From NCBI GenBank assembly GCA_041550515.1, contig JBFEOQ010000010.1, forward strand, positions 1 through 39,151: a stretch of 39,151 nt of DNA, read 5' to 3'. Shown in pieces: positions 32,830 through 39,151 of this stretch. The translations under genes were made by a program, and so were the position numbers. Under the pieces are notes generated by a model. It worked only from the letters and a program-made list of their open reading frames with translations. It did not search any database and was not told the DNA's origin. This DNA is from PFL35 sp041550515 (lineage in GTDB: Archaea > Thermoplasmatota > E2 > DHVEG-1). Numbering within the stretch: position 1 is the stretch's first letter; every line of letters begins with the position of its first letter.

Positions 32830-33658
32830 TAAAATTAAACATTATATATTCATGATACGACCACAAATATCAATTATGGCTTTAACAGGTGCTTTCATTG
32901 GTGGAAGTGTTAATGGTTTAGAATATATCACATTTGATTTATTACTTGCTGTAATAGTGGTTTTTTTAATGTTGGGTGGTGCAAATGCATTTAATGATTA
33001 TTTTGATAGAGAACTAGATAAGATAATTCATCCAAAAAGAGCAATACCATTAGGTATATTATCTGAGAAAGAATGTTTAAGGTTTGCATATTTTACTTTT
33101 TTAATTTCATTAATTATTTCTTATATAATCAATATTTTTTGTTTTTTACTTGTTGTAATTACTATTTTATTACTTGTATTATATGAGAAGATTTTTAAAG
33201 AAAAACCTTTGCTTGGGAACATTCTTGCTGGATTTCTTGGTGGATTAGCTTTTGTTTTTGGGGGTGTTGCTGTTGGAAAACCTTATACAGCTTCAATTCT
33301 TGCCCTTTTGGCTTTTTTAGTGATGCTTGCTAGAGAAATCATTATGGATGTAAGAGATATTGAAGGAGATAAACTTCAAAGAGTTACTCTCCCTATGAAG
33401 ATAGGTGCTAAGAAAGCTGTTTATTTTGGTAGCATCTGTATAATTGTTGCTATTATTTTAACTCCTTTACCACTCTTTTGGAATATTTTGAATTGGAAGT
33501 ATTTACTGCTTATGATTCCTGCTGACATTTTATTTATAAATGCCATTCTGTTAGTTCTTAGAAATGTTGAAAACTCTGGTAAATCCACTACAATAATTAG
33601 AACTGCAGGTGGTATTTGTCTAATTGGTTTTATTTTAGGTGTTTTACCATATTTATAG
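32822..33658 (+). CDS. UbiA-family prenyltransferase, probable digeranylgeranylglyceryl phosphate synthase
   Basis: A 278-residue membrane protein with eight or nine helices and both UbiA aspartate motifs: N58-D-Y-F-D-R-E-L-D66 in GANAFNDYFDRELDKIIHPK, and DVRDIEGDKLQ near residue 178. The sequence HPKRAIPLG and the length are typical of archaeal DGGGP synthase, which attaches the second geranylgeranyl chain to the glycerol phosphate backbone of ether lipids. It would use the product of idsA at 7827. The ATG at 32822 has GGGGG nearby and overlaps the upstream hydrolase gene. A TTG at 32810 would extend it by four residues. Other UbiA substrates (quinones, haem) remain possible. Confidence 0.82.
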   Translation: MFNKIKHYIFMIRPQISIMALTGAFIGGSVNGLEYITFDLLLAVIVVFLMLGGANAFNDYFDRELDKIIHPKRAIPLGILSEKECLRFAYFTFLISLIISYIINIFCFLLVVITILLLVLYEKIFKEKPLLGNILAGFLGGLAFVFGGVAVGKPYTASILALLAFLVMLAREIIMDVRDIEGDKLQRVTLPMKIGAKKAVYFGSICIIVAIILTPLPLFWNILNWKYLLLMIPADILFINAILLVLRNVENSGKSTTIIRTAGGICLIGFILGVLPYL

Positions 33659-33661
33659 TTA

Positions 33662-33670
33662 TTTTTTTTT
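33662..33670 (+). terminator. T-run after the UbiA-type gene
   Basis: Nine T residues begin three bases after the stop codon, a plausible archaeal terminator for the hydrolase-prenyltransferase transcript. Confidence 0.35.
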
Positions 33671-33810
33671 GGCTTTAGTATATGTTAACAATATTATTCT
33701 TTAGTAATCTGATAATTTTTTTAAATTGAACTATTTTTAAAGGTGTTATATCTTTTTGCTTTCTTTGAAAAAATACTAAAAAAAATAATAAAATGCACAG
33801 AATAGCGAGC

Positions 33811-33888
33811 AGGCTTGATAGTTCTTGGATAAGCCAAAAGCAGAAAAAAGTTTAAGTCAAGAATCAAAACATCATGGTCTTCTTGGAC
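33811..33888 (+). repeat. Partial copy D of the structured element, running into the end of the cysteine synthase-like gene
   Basis: GGCTTG (33812-33817) pairs with TAAGCC (33830-33835) as stem 1. AAAAGCAGAAAAAAGTTTAAG follows with strong similarity to copy A's linker. A second possible stem pairs CAAGAA (33858-33863) with TTCTTG (33880-33885), the 3' arm lying in the last codons of the minus-strand gene. The TCTATCT box and T-run are absent. The U-G pair of copy A stem 1 becomes a C-G pair here, as expected for a conserved RNA stem. Probably a decayed or shortened copy. Confidence 0.4.
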
Positions 33889-34987
33889 ATGGAGGTAATG
33901 TGATTTTTTCTTTGAAATCTGGATTTGTCGCCTCTACACAGTCTGTTGGATCACAACAGGTATGACAAACACGTTTGAATGCTCTATATTTTATGAGTTT
34001 AATATTTGGAGAAATAAATTCATTTTTTATTGGTTCATATTTTAAAAGATCGGTACTAAGATATTTTTTGTTATCATCAGGAAATACTGTTACAACATTG
34101 GCTTTATTACCTATTTTATTTTGAACTTTAACAGCACCTAAAAAATTTGCCCCAGAAGAAATACCTACTCCTATACCAAGGTTTTGAGCAAGCTTTTGTG
34201 CCATAATTATTGCATCACCATCATCTACACTTAAAATATCATCTAATTCCTTAAAATTCAATATTTCTGGGATAAATTCATCAGATATTCCTTGAATTCT
34301 ATGCCTACCAATTTTATGTCCTGTTGATAATGTTGGTGAGTTTGCTGGCTCTAATGGATATATTCTAATTTTTAAATTTTTTTCTCTTAAATATTTTCCA
34401 ACTCCCATTATTGTACCTCCTGTCCCAACTCCAGCAATAAAGGCATCAGGTTTTATTGACCTATAAAATAATTGCCACCAGATTTCAGGACCTGTTGTGT
34501 AATAATGCGCGTCGATATTATCTTTATTTGAAAATTGTCTTGGTAAAAAACTTTTTTTTGTTTTCTTAGCCAATTCCTCAGCTTTTTTAATACTTCCTAA
34601 AAATCCACCTTCTTCCTTTTTCACAAGTATTATTTTTGCTCCCAAACCTTTTATTAAATTAATTCTTTCTTTGCTCATCCAATCTGGCATGAATATTATT
34701 ACAGGATGAGATAATGCACGACCTATTGCAGCGAATGAAATTCCAGTATTACCACTAGTAGCTTCTATTATTGTATACCCTGGTTTTAATTTACCTCTTT
34801 CATACCCTTTAGTTATTATATGGAACGCCATTCTATCTTTGATGCTTCCAGTCATGTTAAGATTTTCTGCTTTAGCATAGATAATTCTCTCTTCATTATT
34901 AATTTTATATTTTATTGCTAAAAGTGGTGTATTTCCAATAAGATTATATAATCCATGTATCCGAGATTTAACTTTGTTTTTTCCCAA
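33872..34987 (-). CDS. Cysteine synthase-like PLP enzyme with a cysteine-rich C-terminal extension
   Basis: A 371-residue fold-type II PLP enzyme. K50 in NLNMTGSIKDRMAF is the Schiff-base lysine; EATSGNTGISFAAIGRAL and VGTGGTIMGVGKYL bind the substrate carboxylate and PLP phosphate; GISSGANFLGAV closes the site. The core matches O-acetylserine sulfhydrylase or cystathionine beta-synthase-like enzymes, which make cysteine from an activated serine. After about residue 310 there is an unusual tail containing CHTCCDPTDC (residues 341-350) and a last cysteine at 367 (LPPCPRRP), which could bind metal or a persulfide. The activated substrate (O-acetylserine or O-phosphoserine) cannot be read by eye. 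The gene stands alone. Confidence 0.85.
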   Translation of the reverse strand: MGKNKVKSRIHGLYNLIGNTPLLAIKYKINNEERIIYAKAENLNMTGSIKDRMAFHIITKGYERGKLKPGYTIIEATSGNTGISFAAIGRALSHPVIIFMPDWMSKERINLIKGLGAKIILVKKEEGGFLGSIKKAEELAKKTKKSFLPRQFSNKDNIDAHYYTTGPEIWWQLFYRSIKPDAFIAGVGTGGTIMGVGKYLREKNLKIRIYPLEPANSPTLSTGHKIGRHRIQGISDEFIPEILNFKELDDILSVDDGDAIIMAQKLAQNLGIGVGISSGANFLGAVKVQNKIGNKANVVTVFPDDNKKYLSTDLLKYEPIKNEFISPNIKLIKYRAFKRVCHTCCDPTDCVEATNPDFKEKITLPPCPRRP

Positions 34988-35347
34988 TTAAAAACCCCCG
35001 ATATTTTTACCAAATTGAAAATTATATTAATAATTTTTCTAAAACCTCTTATCTCGGTACTCTAATGGTGATAGAGTTCATTAGATAGGCTTCGATTCAA
35101 AACCCACCAATCTATCATTTTCTATTCATGGTAAAAATACTAAACAAAATAATATAAACCATGTTCTAAACTCTTTTTTATTTTTATAGAACCTTTCTTA
35201 TGATATTGAACAATTGTTACCCATTTTTAAAAAAAGTAGAATTTACATTTTGTTATTTAAAAGGATTATTTTTTTTTATAATGGAATATTACTAAGAAAC
35301 ATTTAAGTTTTAACAAAACATTTATTATTATATATTGGGGGAAAATT
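34988..35347 (+). other. 360-bp intergenic region with hairpins, the ATTTTGTT motif and a TATA-like box
   Basis: No gene is seen. TCTAATG (35061-35067) pairs with CATTAGA (35079-35085), a 7-bp hairpin, and GATAG (35084-35088) could pair with CTATC (35112-35116). TGTTCTAAACTCTTTTTTAT at about 35163-35182 faintly resembles the TTCTATCT box plus T-run of copies A and B, so this may be a far-diverged copy. TTTACATTTTGTTATTTAAA at 35242-35261 is a copy of the repeated motif. ACATTTAAGT near 35298-35307 is TATA-like, about 41 bases before the ATG at 35348, with TTGGGGG as ribosome-binding site. Confidence 0.4.
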
Positions 35348-36940
35348 ATGAATAAGATTGTATTAATTTTAATATGTATGATCTTTGTTTCTTCATTTTT
35401 TTCTGATTTTTACCCTAGAAAAACATTAGCAACTGAAATTTTTATTTATAAAGATAATAGCAATATTATATCAAATTTAAACTACTCAGCCTTAAATGAT
35501 GACTTGATTAGTTATAATGATGGTTATGCAGATGATGCTTTTGGATTAACAGGGGGCGGAATTATTACTATGGCTATTGAGTTAACAGATGCTGAGTTAG
35601 CTCCCTATCGAAATTATGTAATTGATAAATTAAATGTTGCTTTTGGATCTGAAAATAATCCGCCAGGGGAGATAGTTAATTATGAAGTTTGGATTAAAAA
35701 TTACTTACCTGGTGATCCATATTGTAGTTGTCTTAGTAAAGTTGCAACAGGAACATCAACAGGTGATATATGGAATATTATTGATGTTACTGATACAGCT
35801 ATACCAGATATTGGAAATTTATTTATTGGTCTCAACGTGGAACATTTGGCAGGTCAAAATCCATGTGGTGTAGATCAAAATCAATCTGGTCCAACTCGGG
35901 CTGCTTTAATGACTTACCAGGGTTATGGATCTTGGACAGATCTTTTCACCCAAGGTTTTCCAGGTGTTTGGTGTTTAGATGTATCAATCTATCCTAACAA
36001 CCCACCTAATAATCCAACTTATCTAAATCCTTATAATCATGAAACAAATGTTGATATTGATGACAATCTCCTATGGACATGTAGTGATCCTGAAGGGGAT
36101 AATTTAATTTATAATGTTTATTTTGGAACAAGTAGTAATCCACCATTAGTTGCTAAAAGAGCACTGAATTATTATTCTCCTGATGATATGAACTATGATA
36201 CAAAGTATTACTGGAAAATAGTTGTAAAAGATGAATTTGGTGAATCAGTAACTGGACCTATATGGGATTTTACAACAATAAAAAACCCTAATAATCCACC
36301 ATATATACCAAGTAATCCAAATCCAGAAAATGGTTCAGAAAATGAATCATTGGATGTTATTCTTACCTGGGATGGTGGTGATCCAGATATTGGGGATATT
36401 ATTACATATGATGTTTACTTTGGTAGCATACTACCATTACAAAAAATTGCAAGTAATCTATCAGATACATCTATAAATCCAGGGACCTTGTCTAATGGTT
36501 TAACTTATTTCTGGAGTGTTATTGCATGGGATAATCATAATCTATCAACAGTTGGCCCGAGTTGGTATTTCACTACTATAAATCCTAATAATTCACCAGA
36601 AAAACCAACATGCACTTTTGATAAAAAAACTATGGAAATGACAGTATATTCAACAGATATAGACGGAGATCAAATAAGATATGGTGTAGATTGGGATAAT
36701 GATTTTAATGTGGATGAATGGACTGAATTTGTGGATAGTGGTATAGAGCAAAAGTTAGATTGTGAAGATAAAGAAGGTATTGTAAGTGTTATTACAGAGG
36801 ATGAATTTGGTGCTCGAAGTGATTGGGTAACAGTTAAGATAAAAAATAAAATTATAGAACATACAATACTTAGTTGGTTATTAGAAAAACTTGTATATTT
36901 TTTTCCACTTTTTGAAAAAATAATAAACCAAATACTATAA
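35348..36940 (+). CDS. Secreted protein with tandem fibronectin type III-like domains and C-terminal sorting-type tail
   Basis: A 530-residue protein with a signal peptide (VLILICMIFVSSFFSDFYP). Residues about 50-215 form a first domain of unknown type. Two fibronectin III-like repeats follow: NNPTYLNPYNHETNVDIDDN to FTTIKNP and YIPSNPNPENGSENESLDVI to FTTINP, each with the W-x-C/G-x-D-P-x-x-x-D pattern. A last Ig-like region starts at EKPTCTFDKKTMEMTVYS. The extreme C-terminus, IKNKIIEHT followed by LLEKLVYFFPLFEKIINQ, matches the tails of the C25 protease and the protein at 38231, though the MPKNK element is degenerate (KIKNK). It looks like a surface adhesin or binding protein. The gap after it begins with AT-rich sequence and a T-run. 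Confidence 0.75.
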   Translation: MNKIVLILICMIFVSSFFSDFYPRKTLATEIFIYKDNSNIISNLNYSALNDDLISYNDGYADDAFGLTGGGIITMAIELTDAELAPYRNYVIDKLNVAFGSENNPPGEIVNYEVWIKNYLPGDPYCSCLSKVATGTSTGDIWNIIDVTDTAIPDIGNLFIGLNVEHLAGQNPCGVDQNQSGPTRAALMTYQGYGSWTDLFTQGFPGVWCLDVSIYPNNPPNNPTYLNPYNHETNVDIDDNLLWTCSDPEGDNLIYNVYFGTSSNPPLVAKRALNYYSPDDMNYDTKYYWKIVVKDEFGESVTGPIWDFTTIKNPNNPPYIPSNPNPENGSENESLDVILTWDGGDPDIGDIITYDVYFGSILPLQKIASNLSDTSINPGTLSNGLTYFWSVIAWDNHNLSTVGPSWYFTTINPNNSPEKPTCTFDKKTMEMTVYSTDIDGDQIRYGVDWDNDFNVDEWTEFVDSGIEQKLDCEDKEGIVSVITEDEFGARSDWVTVKIKNKIIEHTILSWLLEKLVYFFPLFEKIINQIL

Positions 36941-37265
36941 AATAAAAAAACCTCTTTTAATTTTTTTATTAAGTTAATATATTGTACTTACTCAAATCTA
37001 GAATATATATCTTTTACTTTTGTTCAAAAATCTAATAATAGGTTTTAATTTATAAAAAAAGTTATAAAACAAAAATGGTGATAAATAAATGAAAGTATAT
37101 TATGATGTATCCTTTTACGGTCCATTCATATGGCCAGTAATGAGTTAAATATTGGATTATACTACAAAGATATTTCATTCATTATAAGTATATTAATTAT
37201 CTATTTTTAAGTAGAAGTTTATAAACTAATAGTTGTTTTAAAATAGTTATTTGAGGGAGGAAAAA
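36941..37265 (+). other. Intergenic region with a T-run and a possible microprotein ORF
   Basis: A T-run at 36961-36967 may end the upstream transcript. ATG at 37089 opens a 19-codon frame (MKVYYDVSFYGPFIWPVMS) ending in TAA at 37146, with GGTGAT eight bases upstream as a good archaeal ribosome-binding site and a TATA-like TTAATTTATAAA at about 37048-37059. This is suggestive only. Nothing else is recognised. GGGAGG at 37255-37260 belongs to the next gene. Confidence 0.25.
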
Positions 37266-37598
37266 ATGAAAGAAGAAACAAAAAAGATTATAGCATTCGC
37301 AGTTCTTTTCTTTATTGTCGGAACGACTATAGGTTTGTTAATACCCAAGCAAGGTAATATTCGATTAATTAGGGAAGATTGCAACGAATTATACAATAAT
37401 TATATATCTTTTACTACCACATTGCAGAGCTACCTCTTGCCTTACAATGAAACAGATATTGTAAATGCAACAATCTCTGGTAATATAATTCGTGCTTCTC
37501 ATACTGTAACGAATGAGTATGGTCTTAAAGAAGTTGAAATGGGATTTAGCGAAGAAGGATTTATAAGATATATAACGCAGTGGGAGGAACAAATATGA
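37266..37598 (+). CDS. Small single-pass membrane-anchored protein, function unknown
   Basis: A 110-residue protein with a basic start (MKEETKK) and one strong membrane helix (IIAFAVLFFIVGTTIGLLI). The soluble part (GNIRLIREDCNELYNNYISF to EEGFIRYITQWEEQI) has one cysteine and alternating polar and hydrophobic stretches. The ATG at 37266 has GGGAGG six bases upstream; a TTG at 37251 precedes that site and is unlikely. Its last bases overlap the start of the lipoprotein gene (ATGA), so both are made together. Family not recognised. Confidence 0.6.
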   Translation: MKEETKKIIAFAVLFFIVGTTIGLLIPKQGNIRLIREDCNELYNNYISFTTTLQSYLLPYNETDIVNATISGNIIRASHTVTNEYGLKEVEMGFSEEGFIRYITQWEEQI

Positions 37599-37888
37599 AT
37601 AAACAAATAATGATAATTGGAATAATTGTCATACTTCTAATGGTTGGTTTAAGTGGATGTACAGAGAATATTATACGAGGTTCTGGAGTGATTCAGTTTA
37701 ATGATTTTGAGGGGGGATTCTATGGTATAGTTGGAGATGAAGGTGAGACATATGATCCGATAAATCTTCCATCGGAGTTTCAAGAGGATGGTATTAGGGT
37801 TAAATATAGTTTAAAAATCCTTGAAGATCAAGCAAATATTCATCAATGGGGAACAATGGTAGAAATCATATCAATAGAAAAAATTTAG
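37595..37888 (+). CDS. Small lipoprotein, archaeal secreted domain of unknown function
   Basis: A 97-residue protein with a lipoprotein signal: IIVILLMVGLSGC puts a lipobox L-S-G-C with the cysteine at residue 22. The mature part contains EGGFYGIVGDEGETYDPINL, GIRVKYSLKILEDQ and a final VEIISIEKI. I have the impression of similar short domains in other Euryarchaeota, including methanogens, but know no function. The ATG overlaps the TGA of the upstream gene by four bases and has GGGAGG about eight bases before it. Anchoring to the membrane by a lipid is likely. Confidence 0.7.
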   Translation: MNKQIMIIGIIVILLMVGLSGCTENIIRGSGVIQFNDFEGGFYGIVGDEGETYDPINLPSEFQEDGIRVKYSLKILEDQANIHQWGTMVEIISIEKI

Positions 37889-38230
37889 ATTTTAAGATAT
37901 TATTTACATTTTGTTGTTTATGCGGGTTGTTTTTTTAAATTTGTAATATAAAATAATTTCTGATTCAATAAATGATTATCATTTTTACATCACTTTTAAG
38001 ACATATAAATTTACATTAATGGTTCCAAAATTATTTAACAGAGGAAGTATTCTCTTCGATCAATATATAACATAGATTAAACTATTAGACTATTTTCAAG
38101 AAAGCTTCTGATATTGATAATTTGGTTTTTGGCTTGAGATATATATTCTTTTACGACGATGAGTGGTTTTTTGTGGTTTACCATAATAAGGATGAGTTGT
38201 AGATTGATATAATGTTAAAATTGATACGAT
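37889..38230. other. 342-bp convergent intergenic region with a copy of the ATTTTGTTG motif
   Basis: TTTACATTTTGTTGTTTA at 37903-37920 is identical over 18 bases to the motif at 22564, and the following TTTTTTAAATTTGTAATATA also matches it. The rest is AT-rich, with no ORF or RNA that I can support. Both flanking genes point toward this gap, so this motif copy lies 3' of both. Confidence 0.4.
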
Positions 38231-39001
38231 TTAGATTAGGTAATCAAGAATAGGGAAAAGGTCGAATAATCGATCCAAGAACAGTGTGAATGGATTGATA
38301 AATTTGTTTTTCGGCATGCTAATTTCATACTCAGACCATTCAGATTCAGCACCATGAATATCAGTTAGTTTTGCTCTAATACTATAAGTTTGCTCATTCT
38401 CCCATATATGTTGTATTAGTATTTGTTCACCAGATCTGCAATCTTCTACTTCGATATTGCCATCACCCCATTCAACAGTTAAAATCATGTCATCACCATC
38501 TGGATCTGTGACTTCAAACATAAAGCTATAATCAACACCTTTTTTACCAGAATTTGGACCTGTGATCTGGGGGGAATAGGGATCATTATTTATTTGTCCC
38601 TCAATAACATTAACAATGATGTTTAACGTTCCATTACCAGCATTTGATTGTATCACAATTTCATGACTATATTCGCCTATGTCAAGATTACTAGTATCAA
38701 CAAATACATCTATATTATCATGTTCACCCGTGGATGTGCCACTTGAGGGATATATGGTTATCCAATCACTATTCTCAACAAGGGTGTATGTTAAGGTTCC
38801 ACAGTTACATCCTCCACTATTCCATATAAAGAGAATTCGTGAATCACTTTCACCTTTTTGAATATCGCCAAAATCTAGGGTTGTTGGTGAAAATGATAAC
38901 CTTGGACCAACTGCAAGTGCAGTGCCACTTAATATAGTTGTCCCAACTATAGATAATAATATCACCAGCATTATAATAGATGACAGAGATTTCTTTTTCA
39001 T
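38231..39001 (-). CDS. Secreted Ig-like/PKD protein with C-terminal sorting-type tail
   Basis: A 256-residue protein with a signal peptide (SIIMLVILLSIVGTTILSGT). A first beta-sandwich (RLSFSPTTLDFGDIQKGESD to GNGTLNIIVNVIEG) resembles ASH/BACON-type or choice-of-anchor domains, with two cysteines in the GGCNCG loop. A PKD-like domain follows (YSPQITGPNSGKKGVDYSFM to SEWSEYEIS). The tail MPKNKFINPF then LFLDRLFDLFPILDYLI is the third example in this window of the shared C-terminal signal. A minimal surface protein with the same carrier tail as the C25 protease. The bases from 39002 to the window end hold no gene that I can support, apart from the promoter region of this one. Confidence 0.75.
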   Translation of the reverse strand: MKKKSLSSIIMLVILLSIVGTTILSGTALAVGPRLSFSPTTLDFGDIQKGESDSRILFIWNSGGCNCGTLTYTLVENSDWITIYPSSGTSTGEHDNIDVFVDTSNLDIGEYSHEIVIQSNAGNGTLNIIVNVIEGQINNDPYSPQITGPNSGKKGVDYSFMFEVTDPDGDDMILTVEWGDGNIEVEDCRSGEQILIQHIWENEQTYSIRAKLTDIHGAESEWSEYEISMPKNKFINPFTLFLDRLFDLFPILDYLI

Positions 39002-39151
39002 AAAACTTCCTTAATACAGAATATATTCAAATGTTTTATTAATATAATTATTATATATTATAGTGTGGTTTTAAGATTTTCATATATTTTATTGTAAAAT
39101 ATTAATATCTCGGATGGATTCATCATTATCTTGAGAATTGTAATTCATCAT

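Noticed and set aside
35052..35130. tRNA-like look of GCTTCGATTCAAAACCC with a hairpin before it
   Set aside because: No acceptor stem, no D-loop GG and no anticodon arm of proper size could be assembled around it.
1..39151. CRISPR arrays, insertion sequences, integrases, rRNA genes
   Set aside because: No regularly spaced direct repeats, transposase or integrase motifs, or rRNA-like conserved segments were seen on either strand.

Overview
The window looks like a piece of an AT-rich archaeal chromosome, most probably Euryarchaeota/Thermoplasmatota. The archaeal markers are an isopentenyl phosphate kinase / type 2 IPP isomerase / GGPP synthase cluster, archaeal-type GluRS, aEF-1beta next to a four-CxxC zinc protein, a UbiA-type lipid prenyltransferase, a membrane-tethered archaeal wHTH regulator, and TATA-type promoters. 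A gingipain-like (C25) secreted protease, other secreted beta-sandwich proteins and a ferredoxin-dependent 2-oxoacid oxidoreductase fit a protein-degrading sediment archaeon of the MBG-D ('Thermoprofundales') kind. That placement is inference; no rRNA is present.

Layout. 1-4750: surface glycan or lipid genes (edge-truncated membrane glycosyltransferase-like protein, GT4 glycosyltransferase, radical SAM/SPASM enzyme, flippase-like membrane protein). 4797-5257: small zinc protein plus aEF-1beta. 5289-5978: membrane-anchored double wHTH regulator. 10643-6094 (minus): ipk-fni-idsA-gltX operon. 10688-18763: glycogen/alpha-glucan block (glgP on plus; two minus-strand operons, glgA-like/GH57 and glgA-like/debranching enzyme; a tandem DUF2582-like protein at the head). 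18905-24891: secreted thioredoxin-like protein, BNR-like secreted protein, GNAT acetyltransferase, C25 protease. 27556-24996 (minus): gamma-alpha fused and beta subunits of a 2-oxoacid:ferredoxin oxidoreductase. 27642-29007: small zinc-ribbon genes, a decayed DJ-1/PfpI gene and a stand-alone Lrp/AsnC ligand-binding domain. 29237-31191: Pit phosphate permease plus DUF47/PhoU-like partner. 31504-33658: secreted class C beta-lactamase-like hydrolase coupled to a UbiA prenyltransferase. 33872-34987: cysteine synthase-like enzyme with a cysteine-rich tail. 35348-39001: secreted or lipoprotein genes.

The least explained signals lie between genes and at protein C-termini. (1) A repeated, apparently structured leader element (stem, purine-rich linker, stem, conserved TCTATCT box, T-run) precedes the C25 protease and the beta-lactamase-like gene, with a diverged copy before the phosphate permease and a partial one at 33811. 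The sequence differences fall mainly in the predicted loops. (2) A short AT-rich motif around TTTACATTTTGTTGTTTA recurs five to six times beside secreted-protein genes. (3) Three secreted proteins share a C-terminal tail, a basic MPKNK-like stretch (degenerate in one) followed by an amphipathic FP-containing helix, that looks like a sorting or anchoring signal. Together these suggest a surface-protein programme with shared expression and attachment signals.
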